NCBI RefSeq assembly: GCF_024436055.1
Contig: NZ_JANFNH010000012.1
Location: 83,519-147,518 of the forward strand
Source: Streptantibioticus rubrisoli
Lineage (GTDB): Bacteria > Actinomycetota > Actinomycetes > Streptomycetales > Streptomycetaceae
DNA: 64,000 nt
Direction: 5' to 3'
The notes beneath the pieces were generated by a model. The model ran no database searches. It was given only the letters and a program-made list of their open reading frames with translations, and was not told where the DNA came from. Position numbers and translations under genes: made by a program. Below, piece by piece: positions 57,282 to 64,000 of this stretch. How positions within the stretch are numbered: position 1 is the stretch's first letter; every line of letters begins with the position of its first letter.

Positions 57282-59669
57282 ATGAGCGACGATCTGCCGG
57301 GCGCCGCGCCGCCCACCGCGACCTACCGCCTGCAACTGCGACCGGAGTTCGGTTTCCGCGCCGCCGAGGTGGTGGTGCCGTACCTGGCCCGTCTGGGCGT
57401 CTCCCATCTGCACCTGTCCCCGGTCCTTGAGGCGGCCCCCGGCTCCGGTCACGGCTACGACGTCACCGACCACAGCCGGGTGCGCGCCGAGCTGGGCGGC
57501 GAGGAGGGGCTGCGGTCGCTGGCCCGTACCGCGCGGGCGCACCGCCTGGGGCTGGTCCTGGACGCGGTGCCCAACCACATGGCGGTGCCGGTGCCTGAGC
57601 GGCTCAACCGGCCGCTGTGGGAGGTGCTGCGGGACGGCCCCGACAGCCCGTACGCCCGCTGGTTCGACATCGACTGGCAGGCGGGCCAGGGCAAGCTGCT
57701 GCTGCCGGTGCTCGGCGGACGGCTCGGCGAAGAACTGCCCGCACTGCGGGTCAACGCCGAGGTCGGCGAACTGCGCTACCACGAGCACGCCTTCCCGCTG
57801 CGCCCCGGCACCGAGCGGCTGCCGCTGCCCGAGCTGCTGGACGCCCAGCACTACCGGCTCGCCTGGTGGCGGTTGGCCCGTACCGAGCTGAACTACCGGC
57901 GGTTCTTCACCATTTCGCAACTGATCGGGGTACGGGTGGAACACCCCGAGGTGTTCGAGGCCACCCATGGCACCCTGCTGCGGCTGCTGCGCGACGGGGT
58001 AGCCGACGGCTTGCGCATCGACCACCCCGACGGGCTCGCCGACCCGGCGGGCTACCTGGAGCGGTTGCGCAAAGCGTCCGGCGGCCGGTGGACCGTGGTG
58101 GAGAAGATCCTGTGCGGCGAGGAACGGCTGCCGGACGACTGGGCGTGCGCGGGCACCACCGGCTACGACGCGTTGCGCCGGATCGACGGCCTGTTCATCG
58201 ACCCGGCGGGCGCCGACGAACTCACCGCCGTCTACCGGGACTTCACCTCGGCCGAGCCTGAGCTGGGCGGCGAGTGGCGGGCCACCGCGCGCCGGGCCGC
58301 GTACCAGGTCGTCACCGACGCGCTGGCCGCCGAGGTCGAACGGCTGGTGCGCACCGCCGACCGCGTCTGCCGTACCCGGCCCGACCTCGCCGACCACGCC
58401 CCCTGGGCGCTGCGCACCGCGCTGCGCGAGCTACTGGTCCGGCTCCCGGTGTACCGGCCGTACCCGGGGCGGCGGGAGTCGGCCGAGCTTGTTCAGGAGG
58501 CGGCCGAGGGCGCCCGCGGCGCCTTCCAGGTGCCCGAGGAGGCCCACGCGGTCGACGTGGTGCGGGACCTGGCGCTCGGGCGGCTGGGGCGCGGCGGCGA
58601 CCATGACGACTTCGCGGCCCGGTTCGCGCAGGTCTCCTCCGCGCTGCGGGCCAAGTCCACCGAGGATACCGCCTTCTATCGCCACGTACCGCTGCTCTCG
58701 CTCAACGAGGTCGGCGGTGACCCCGGGCACCCAGGCACCTGCCCGGACGCCTTCCACACCTTCTGCGCCCGGCTCGCCCACGACTGGCCGGACACCGGCA
58801 CCGTACTGTCCACTCACGACACCAAGCGCAGCGCGGACGTACGCGCCCGGCTCGCCGTCCTGTCCGAACTGCCCGGCGACTGGGCCGACTTGCTGGCCGG
58901 GGTCCATACGCAGGCCGACCCGCCGCCCGACCGGCACATGGCGTACCTGGCCTGGCAGACCGCCCTGGGCATCGGCTCCATCCCCGCCGAACGGCTGGTT
59001 CCGGCCGTGCTCAAGGCGGTGCGCGAGGCCGGGTTGCGCACCAGTTGGACCGAGCCCGACGAGGAGTACGAGCGGGCGGTGGAGGCCTTCGTCCGGGCCG
59101 GGCCGTGCGGGCCCGCCCGGCATGCGCTGGCCCGGTTCAACCGCCGGATCGACGCCCATGCGCGGGCCAACGTGCTGGGGGCGGCGCTAATCCACCTCAC
59201 CATGCCGGGGGTGCCCGACCTGTACCAGGGCACGGAGGGCGTGTACGGCGCGCTGGTGGACCCGGACAACCGGGCTCCGGCGCGCTTCCTGCCGGATCTG
59301 CTGGCCCAGTTGGACGCCGGTGCCGCGCCACACGGCCTGGACCAGGAGAAGCGGCTGCTGACGGCGGCGGCGCTACGGCTGCGCCGGGCGTGCCCGGACG
59401 CCTTCGACGCCCGGGGCGGATATCAGCCGCTGCGCGCCGAGGGTCCGGCGGCCGGGCACTGCGTGGCGTTCTGCCGCGGCGGCCGGGTGGTTACCGTGGT
59501 CACCCGGCTCAGCCGCCGTCTTCAGGCGGCGGGCGGCTGGCGCGGCACCCGGCTCTCGTTGCCCCCGGGCCTGTGGCGGGAGGCGCTGACCGGCCAGGAG
59601 CTGGGCGGCGAGACGGAGTTGGGACGGTTGCTCGGCGACCGTCCGGTGGCGCTGCTGCGGCTCGTGTGA
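57282..59669 (+). CDS. treY: Malto-oligosyltrehalose synthase
   Basis: 795 residues, GH13. It turns the reducing end of a maltodextrin into an alpha,alpha-1,1 (trehalose) linkage. Signatures include VPNHMAVPVPERLN, YRRFFTISQLIGVRVEHPEV, the nucleophile GLRIDHPDGLADP, the acid WTVVEKILCGEE, STHDTKRSADVRARLAV and MPGVPDLYQGTE. The ATG at 57282 follows GGGAGGCAG. It is cotranscribed with glgX and separated by 16 bases from the DUF402 gene. The product goes to TreZ, encoded 1.3 kb further on. Confidence 0.95.
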   Translation: MSDDLPGAAPPTATYRLQLRPEFGFRAAEVVVPYLARLGVSHLHLSPVLEAAPGSGHGYDVTDHSRVRAELGGEEGLRSLARTARAHRLGLVLDAVPNHMAVPVPERLNRPLWEVLRDGPDSPYARWFDIDWQAGQGKLLLPVLGGRLGEELPALRVNAEVGELRYHEHAFPLRPGTERLPLPELLDAQHYRLAWWRLARTELNYRRFFTISQLIGVRVEHPEVFEATHGTLLRLLRDGVADGLRIDHPDGLADPAGYLERLRKASGGRWTVVEKILCGEERLPDDWACAGTTGYDALRRIDGLFIDPAGADELTAVYRDFTSAEPELGGEWRATARRAAYQVVTDALAAEVERLVRTADRVCRTRPDLADHAPWALRTALRELLVRLPVYRPYPGRRESAELVQEAAEGARGAFQVPEEAHAVDVVRDLALGRLGRGGDHDDFAARFAQVSSALRAKSTEDTAFYRHVPLLSLNEVGGDPGHPGTCPDAFHTFCARLAHDWPDTGTVLSTHDTKRSADVRARLAVLSELPGDWADLLAGVHTQADPPPDRHMAYLAWQTALGIGSIPAERLVPAVLKAVREAGLRTSWTEPDEEYERAVEAFVRAGPCGPARHALARFNRRIDAHARANVLGAALIHLTMPGVPDLYQGTEGVYGALVDPDNRAPARFLPDLLAQLDAGAAPHGLDQEKRLLTAAALRLRRACPDAFDARGGYQPLRAEGPAAGHCVAFCRGGRVVTVVTRLSRRLQAAGGWRGTRLSLPPGLWREALTGQELGGETELGRLLGDRPVALLRLV

Positions 59670-59685
59670 CGTACTGTCGATCACC

Positions 59686-60195
59686 ATGACCGACGGACAA
59701 CAGACGGTAAGAGTCGTCTACACCAAGTACGACGGCTCGTTGCACTGGAACCAGTACGCGACGGCGCTCGGCGAGGACGAGCACGGTGTGTGGCTGGGCT
59801 GCCGGGCCGGGAACACCGCCCAGCGGGGCTTCGAGCCGCCGATAACCTACGACCACGCGTTCGTGCTGCTCTTTCCCCGGGACGCGTGGTGGACGGCCGT
59901 GTTCAACGCCGCTCCCGCCCGGACCGAGATCTACTGCGACATCTCCACGGTGCCGACCTGGCGGGACGGGGTGGTGACCATGGTGGACCTCGACCTCGAC
60001 GTGGTGCGCCGCCGTGACGGTTCACTGTACATCGACGACGAGGACGAGTTCGCCGAGCACCGGGTGCGGTACGGGTATCCCACCGAGGTGGTCGAGAACG
60101 CCGAGCGGGCCGCGCGGTCGCTGATGAGGTCAATCGGCGAACGCGCGGAACCGTTCGCCGGGGGATATCGCGAGTGGCTCTCCCTGGTGCAGTGA
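59686..60195 (+). CDS. DUF402-domain protein
   Basis: 169 residues. DUF402 (FomD-like) motifs are KYDGSLHWNQYATALGEDEH, TYDHAFVLLFPRDAWWTAVF, YCDISTVPTW and VDLDLDVVRRRDGSLYIDDE with DEFAEHRVRYGYP. Members bind divalent metal with acidic residues and some hydrolyse nucleoside diphosphates or activated phosphonates; in this one the residues DLDLDV, DDEDEF are kept. TACTGT lies 8 bases upstream and no ribosome site is visible, so the mRNA may be leaderless. Despite lying between trehalose genes, no link to them is evident. Confidence 0.85.
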   Translation: MTDGQQTVRVVYTKYDGSLHWNQYATALGEDEHGVWLGCRAGNTAQRGFEPPITYDHAFVLLFPRDAWWTAVFNAAPARTEIYCDISTVPTWRDGVVTMVDLDLDVVRRRDGSLYIDDEDEFAEHRVRYGYPTEVVENAERAARSLMRSIGERAEPFAGGYREWLSLVQ

Positions 60196-60240
60196 GCGGT
60201 CAGCGCGCCCGGACGGCGACCGGCGGTTGACGCGCGGAGC

Positions 60241-60786
60241 TCAACGGTCGGCGAGCCGGAAGCCGATGCGGCCGAACGTCACCAGGTCGCCGGGGCGCAC
60301 CTCGGCGGCCCCGGTCAGCCGCTGCCCGTTGACCCAGGTGCCGTTCATCGACCCGAGGTCGCGCAGCACCCACACATCGCCCTCGCGGCGCAGTTCGGCG
60401 TGCACCCGGGAGACCGAGTCGTCGCCTATGCGCAGCCCCGAGGCGTAGTCCCGGCCTATCCGCAACGGGTAGGGACCGGGCTCCGGCAGCATCAGCTTCG
60501 GCAGCCGCTCGGCCCACCACGCCTTGCGCAGCCGCATGGTGAAGGCGGAAGCGGTGCTGACCACACCGGTCGCCCAGCGGACCATCCGGCCGCCGGACGG
60601 CAGGTCGGCCACAAGAGCGTCGAGTTCGGCCTGGCCGCGCGTGACCATGGCGATTTCCATGCGCTGCAGGAACGTTTCATGAGACAGCCGTCCGCGGACG
60701 GCGTTCTCCTTGAGCACCTCGATGGCGCGCTCCCGATCGGCGTCGGAGGGCCGGTCGGAATGAGTCCGCAACTCAGATGACGTCAC
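60241..60786 (-). CDS. DUF1707-FHA domain protein
   Basis: 181 residues. The N-terminal DUF1707 (RPSDADRERAIEVLKENAVR, GRLSHETFLQRMEIAMVTRG) occurs in actinobacterial envelope or signalling proteins. The C-terminal FHA domain (YPLRIGRDYASGLRIGDDSV, SRVHAELRREGDVWVLRDLG, SMNGTWVNGQRL) binds phosphothreonine from Ser/Thr kinases. There is no membrane helix. The GTG at 60786 was chosen; the long open frame further upstream is the antisense of treZ. It is convergent with the DUF402 gene (45-base gap) and divergent from treZ. No kinase gene is in the window. Confidence 0.85.
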   Translation of the reverse strand: MTSSELRTHSDRPSDADRERAIEVLKENAVRGRLSHETFLQRMEIAMVTRGQAELDALVADLPSGGRMVRWATGVVSTASAFTMRLRKAWWAERLPKLMLPEPGPYPLRIGRDYASGLRIGDDSVSRVHAELRREGDVWVLRDLGSMNGTWVNGQRLTGAAEVRPGDLVTFGRIGFRLADR

Positions 60787-60960
60787 AGACGGGATTCTGC
60801 GGTCCTGATCAGGCAGGTGTCCAGCGGACCGGAAACCGGCGGGCAGCGGCCGGGAACCGCCCTTCCGTCCGCGTACCACCACCGCGTTGACGGGGTACAT
60901 ACCGTCAGATCGCTCGCGCACCCGGGTGCGCGCCGGAGCGCGTCCAGAGGGAGGACGACG

Positions 60961-62694
60961 GTGGGATACCAGGTTTGGGCACCGCAGGCCCGGCAGGTCG
61001 CGGTGCGCGTCGCGGGCCGGAACCATCCGATGCGGCCCGATCCGGCGCGCCCCGGCTGGTGGCGAACGGACGGCGAGGGCGCGCCGCCGTACCGGGACGG
61101 CACCCGGTACGCGTTCGTGCTGGACGGCGGCGAGCCGCTGCCCGACCCGCGCTCCCGGCGCCAGCCGGACGGCCCGGACGGGCCGAGCGCGGTGGTGGAC
61201 CACTCCCGGCACGTCTGGCGGCACCCCTGGCCCGGCAGGGAGCTGCCGGGCGCGGTGCTGTACGAGCTGCACATCGGCACGTTCACCCGCGAGGGCACCT
61301 TCGACGCGGCCGTGGCGCGGCTGCCGCATCTGGCCGCACTGGGCGTCAGCCATGTCGAGCTGATGCCCATCTGCCCCTTCCCCGGCCGGCACGGCTGGGG
61401 GTACGACGGGGTGGCGCTGTGGGCGGTGCACGAACCGTACGGCGGACCGGCGGGCCTGAAACGCTTCGTCGACGCGGCACACGGGCACGGACTCGGAGTG
61501 GTGCTCGACGTGGTGCACAACCACCTGGGGCCGTCGGGGGACCATCTGCCGCGGTTCGGGCCGTACTTCACCGACCGGCACCACACGCCCTGGGGCGCCG
61601 CGATCAACCTGGACGCGCCCGGATCCGACGCGGTGCGCGACTTCCTCATCGGCAGCGCGCTCGCCTGGCTGCGGGACTACCGGCTGGACGGGCTGCGGCT
61701 GGACGCGGTGCACGCGCTCGCCGACACCAGGGCGCTGCCGTTCCTGGAGGAACTGTCCACCGCCGTCGACGCGTTGGCATTGGAGGCCGGGCGGCCGCTG
61801 TTCCTGATCGCCGAGTCCGACCTGAACGACCCGCGCACCACCGCCTCCAGGGAGTCGGGCGGACTCGGCCTGCACGCGCAGTGGAACGACGACTTCCACC
61901 ACGCCCTGCACACCGCGCTGACCGGTGAGTCCCAGGGCTACTACGCGGACTTCGCGCGCGCTCCGCTGGCGGCGCTGGCCAAGACGCTGACCGGAGCGTG
62001 GTTCCACGACGGCACGTACTCGTCGTTCCGTGGCCGCTCCCACGGCCGCCCGCTGCCGCGCGGTGTGCCCGGGTACCGTTTCCTCGGCTACGCCCAGACC
62101 CATGACCAGATCGGCAACCGGGCCACCGGCGATCGGCTGACCGCACGCCAACTCGCCCTGGCCGCCCCGCTGGTGCTGACCGCGCCGTTCACGCCGATGC
62201 TGTTCATGGGCGAGGAGTGGGGTGCGGGCACGCCCTGGCAGTTCTTCACCGACCACACCGATCCGGCGCTGGCCCAGGCGGTGCGCGAGGGGCGGCGCGG
62301 CGAGTTCGCCGAGCACGGTTGGGACGCGTCGCGGATTCCGGACCCGCAGGATCCGGCGACCCGGTTGCGGTCCTGTCTGGACTGGTCGGAGCCGGGCCGC
62401 GAACCGCACACCGGGCTGCTGCGCTGGTACCGCGAGCTGATCGCGCTGCGCGCGGCCGAGCCGGAGCTGGCCGACCCGGACCTGGCGGCGGTCCGGGTGG
62501 AGTTCGACGAGGACGCCCGCTGGATCCTGGTGCACCGCGGCACCTTGCGTACCGCGGTGAACTTCGCGGACCAGCCGCGTGAACTTCCGCTGTCCGGCTG
62601 CCAGGTGCTGGCGGCGTCGAGCGAATTCCCCGACACCGACAGGCGGTTGATACTGCCGGGGTGGTCGGCCGCCGTGGTACGGGTCGCGGGCTGA
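60961..62694 (+). CDS. treZ: Malto-oligosyltrehalose trehalohydrolase
   Basis: 577 residues, GH13. It releases trehalose from the product of TreY. The N-terminal domain (VGYQVWAPQARQVAVRVAGR) is followed by GTFTREGTFDAAVARLPHLA, DVVHNHLGPSGDHLPRFGPY, the nucleophile DGLRLDAVHALAD, the acid FLIAESDLNDPRT and AQTHDQIGNRATGDRL. A start GTG at 60961 follows GAGGGAGGACG. It is separated from treY by the DUF402 and FHA genes and has its own promoter region. The gap 60787-60960 shows nothing else recognisable. Confidence 0.95.
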   Translation: MGYQVWAPQARQVAVRVAGRNHPMRPDPARPGWWRTDGEGAPPYRDGTRYAFVLDGGEPLPDPRSRRQPDGPDGPSAVVDHSRHVWRHPWPGRELPGAVLYELHIGTFTREGTFDAAVARLPHLAALGVSHVELMPICPFPGRHGWGYDGVALWAVHEPYGGPAGLKRFVDAAHGHGLGVVLDVVHNHLGPSGDHLPRFGPYFTDRHHTPWGAAINLDAPGSDAVRDFLIGSALAWLRDYRLDGLRLDAVHALADTRALPFLEELSTAVDALALEAGRPLFLIAESDLNDPRTTASRESGGLGLHAQWNDDFHHALHTALTGESQGYYADFARAPLAALAKTLTGAWFHDGTYSSFRGRSHGRPLPRGVPGYRFLGYAQTHDQIGNRATGDRLTARQLALAAPLVLTAPFTPMLFMGEEWGAGTPWQFFTDHTDPALAQAVREGRRGEFAEHGWDASRIPDPQDPATRLRSCLDWSEPGREPHTGLLRWYRELIALRAAEPELADPDLAAVRVEFDEDARWILVHRGTLRTAVNFADQPRELPLSGCQVLAASSEFPDTDRRLILPGWSAAVVRVAG

Positions 62695-62786
62695 GCGCTC
62701 CGCTGCGAGTGCGCGATGTGCCGTCGATCGTCCGCGGCGCCGTTGCGGCTGATCGCGAAGTTCCCCGCGCCCCTTCGGGGCGCTAC
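62695..62786 (-). repeat. Dispersed repeat family A, copy 5 (inverted, internally deleted)
   Basis: Reverse orientation, GCGCTCCGCTGCGAGTGCGC to CCCCTTCGGGGCGCTAC. The middle CGCCCACGCGGCGGAGCCGC stretch is missing; GCGGCTGATCGCGAAGTTCC joins the two ends. It lies between treZ and the convergent ZapE-type gene. Confidence 0.75.
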
Positions 62787-62815
62787 TGGACCGCGGCGGA
62801 CTTCGGCCGATCTGC

Positions 62816-63916
62816 TCAGCCGTTGGTGGGGCGGCCCGCGTCGCGGGCGAGGGCGGTGAGGCGGGAGATCGCCCGGAAGTACTTCTTGCGGTAGCCGCCC
62901 TTCAGCATCTCCTCGCTGAACACCCGGTCGAACGGGACGCCGGAGGCCATCACCGGGACCTCCCGGTCATAGAGCCGGTCGGCCAGCACCACCAGGCGCA
63001 GCGCGGTGGCCTGGTCGGTGACCGGTGCCACACCGCGCAGGAAGACCGCGCCTATTCCGTCGCACAGCGCGCCGTAGCGGCTGGGGTGTACCCGTGACAG
63101 ATGGTCGACGAGGGGGCCGAAGTCGTCCAGGGACGCGGCCGGGGTGGCGTACGCGGCCTCGGTGACCTCTTCGTCGGAGTACGGCGCCGGGGCCTGCGGC
63201 AGGCCGCGGTGCCGGTAGTCCTCGCCGTCGATCCGCTGGGCCTGGAAGCGAGCGGACAGCCCCTGGATCTCACGCATGAAGTCGGAGGCGGCGAACCGCC
63301 CTTCGCCGAGCTTGCCGGGCAGCGTGTTGGAGGTGGCGGCCAGCTTGACGCCCGCGTCGGCCAGCTTGCCGAGCAGGGTGGAGACCAGGACGGTGTCTCC
63401 GGGGTCGTCCAGCTCGAACTCGTCGATGCACAGCAGCCGGTGGCCGCTGAGCGCGGTGACGGCCTGCTGGAAGCCGAGGGCGCCGACGAGGTTGGTCAGC
63501 TCCACGAAGGTGCCGAACGCCTTCCGCTCGCGCGGTGCGGGGGCGGCGTGCCACAGGGAGGCCAGCAGGTGGGTCTTGCCGACGCCGTAGCCGCCGTCGA
63601 GGTACACCCCGCTGGGGCCGCTGGCCCGCTCGCCTCCTCGGCGGAACCACCGCTTCTTGACGCCCGCCTCGGCGCCGTCCGCGCCGAGGGTCCCGGCGAA
63701 GCCGCGCAGGACGGTGACCGCCTGGGCCTGGCTGGGCTGGTTCGGGTCCGGTAGGTAGTTGTCGAACCGCACGGCGTCGAACCGCGGCGGCGGCACCATC
63801 TCGGCGACCAGCCGGTCGGCCGGAACGTGCGGCTCACGCTCACACAACGACGCGGGCACGTCGCCGGAGACGTCGGCTATGGGGTGGGAGTCAGCGGCGG
63901 AGGCGGGAGAGGACAC
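62816..63916 (-). CDS. zapE: ZapE/AFG1-family ATPase
   Basis: 366 residues. The P-loop is YLDGGYGVGKTHLLASLWHA, Walker B LLCIDEFELDDPGDTVLVST, and sensor ATSNTLPGKLGEGRFAASDF. The AFG1/ZapE family is an AAA+-like group tied to the cell division protein FtsZ in E. coli and to mitochondrial protein quality control in eukaryotes. A GTG at 63916 was selected; TAGGCT lies 8 bases upstream and there is no ribosome site, so the mRNA may be leaderless. The last 84 bases of the window show nothing else recognisable. It is convergent with treZ across repeat copy A5. Confidence 0.88.
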   Translation of the reverse strand: MSSPASAADSHPIADVSGDVPASLCEREPHVPADRLVAEMVPPPRFDAVRFDNYLPDPNQPSQAQAVTVLRGFAGTLGADGAEAGVKKRWFRRGGERASGPSGVYLDGGYGVGKTHLLASLWHAAPAPRERKAFGTFVELTNLVGALGFQQAVTALSGHRLLCIDEFELDDPGDTVLVSTLLGKLADAGVKLAATSNTLPGKLGEGRFAASDFMREIQGLSARFQAQRIDGEDYRHRGLPQAPAPYSDEEVTEAAYATPAASLDDFGPLVDHLSRVHPSRYGALCDGIGAVFLRGVAPVTDQATALRLVVLADRLYDREVPVMASGVPFDRVFSEEMLKGGYRKKYFRAISRLTALARDAGRPTNG

Positions 63917-64000
63917 AGCCCCCAAGCCTATCCGCCACCGCGGTGCCGCGCTGTCGGGCATGTCACGGGGGGTGGGGTTGTGGGGGTTGGTTTGGGGGTG

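Noticed and set aside
1..64000. CRISPR arrays, prophage, integrases, transposases, tRNA or rRNA genes
   Set aside because: No regular repeat-spacer pattern, phage structural or recombinase protein, or tRNA-like fold was recognised by eye. A tRNA search tool would be needed to exclude tRNAs fully.

Overview
The window is chromosomal DNA from a high-GC actinomycete, almost certainly Streptomyces or a close relative. The evidence is the very high third-position GC, frequent GTG starts with AGGAGG-type ribosome sites, short head-to-tail operons, and lineage-typical genes: a SAV2148-type HEPN protein, a DUF2637 membrane protein, a class F sortase, a DUF1707-FHA protein and a Streptomyces-type cysteine leader peptide. 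No rRNA, tRNA, CRISPR array, prophage or complete insertion sequence was recognised. This looks like chromosomal core to near-core sequence rather than a mobile island.

Layout. 0-4.5 kb: the start of a GH1 beta-glucosidase, a membrane protein, an acyl-CoA ligase with a TetR regulator, and a divergent FAD monooxygenase across an array of four palindromes. 4.6-6.6 kb: an OmpR-type two-component pair. 6.6-15.2 kb: a purine catabolism locus (XdhC, AzgA-type permease, three xanthine dehydrogenase subunits) divergent from a PucR-type regulator. 15.2-20.1 kb: a helical-repeat protein, a GntR regulator, an iron-box FhuF-type protein, a DUF2637 protein and an anti-sigma-like ATPase. 20.3-28.4 kb: a GH38 alpha-mannosidase, a degenerate PP2C-like protein, a response regulator / kinase / GerMN lipoprotein operon and a polysaccharide deacetylase. 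28.6-37.8 kb: DNA alkylation and base repair genes (ogt, an Ada-AlkA fusion, aidB-like, Fpg/Nei) mixed with rsgA, a YihY membrane protein and a GAF regulator. 37.8-41.9 kb: an amino acid permease, an anchored surface protein divergent from a class F sortase, and an acetyltransferase.

42-51.5 kb holds a complete assimilatory sulfate operon behind a small leader peptide: sulfite reductase, a zinc-ribbon mini-protein, cysH, cysC, cysD, cysN, a sulfonate-type ABC transporter and a CbiX-type chelatase for siroheme. Most junctions overlap by 1-14 bases, so import, activation, reduction and cofactor supply are probably made together. 51.6-55 kb: an APH-like kinase, a DEDD exonuclease bracketed by inverted copies of a dispersed repeat, and the HEPN protein. 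55-62.7 kb: glgX, treY and treZ, which turn glycogen into trehalose, interrupted by a DUF402 protein and a DUF1707-FHA protein. The window ends with a ZapE/AFG1-type ATPase.

Two dispersed intergenic repeat families (A, five copies of about 90-118 bp; B, three regions) lie almost only between convergent genes. The junction at 16.06-16.36 kb is a near-perfect 58-bp inverted repeat. The observations most worth following are the four-palindrome array at 3.32-3.41 kb, the sulfur leader peptide, the sortase with a partner lacking LPXTG, the PP2C-like protein that has lost metal-binding aspartates, the HEPN protein with an R-x6-H motif, and the repeat-bracketed exonuclease. No clearly unprecedented multi-gene system was found.
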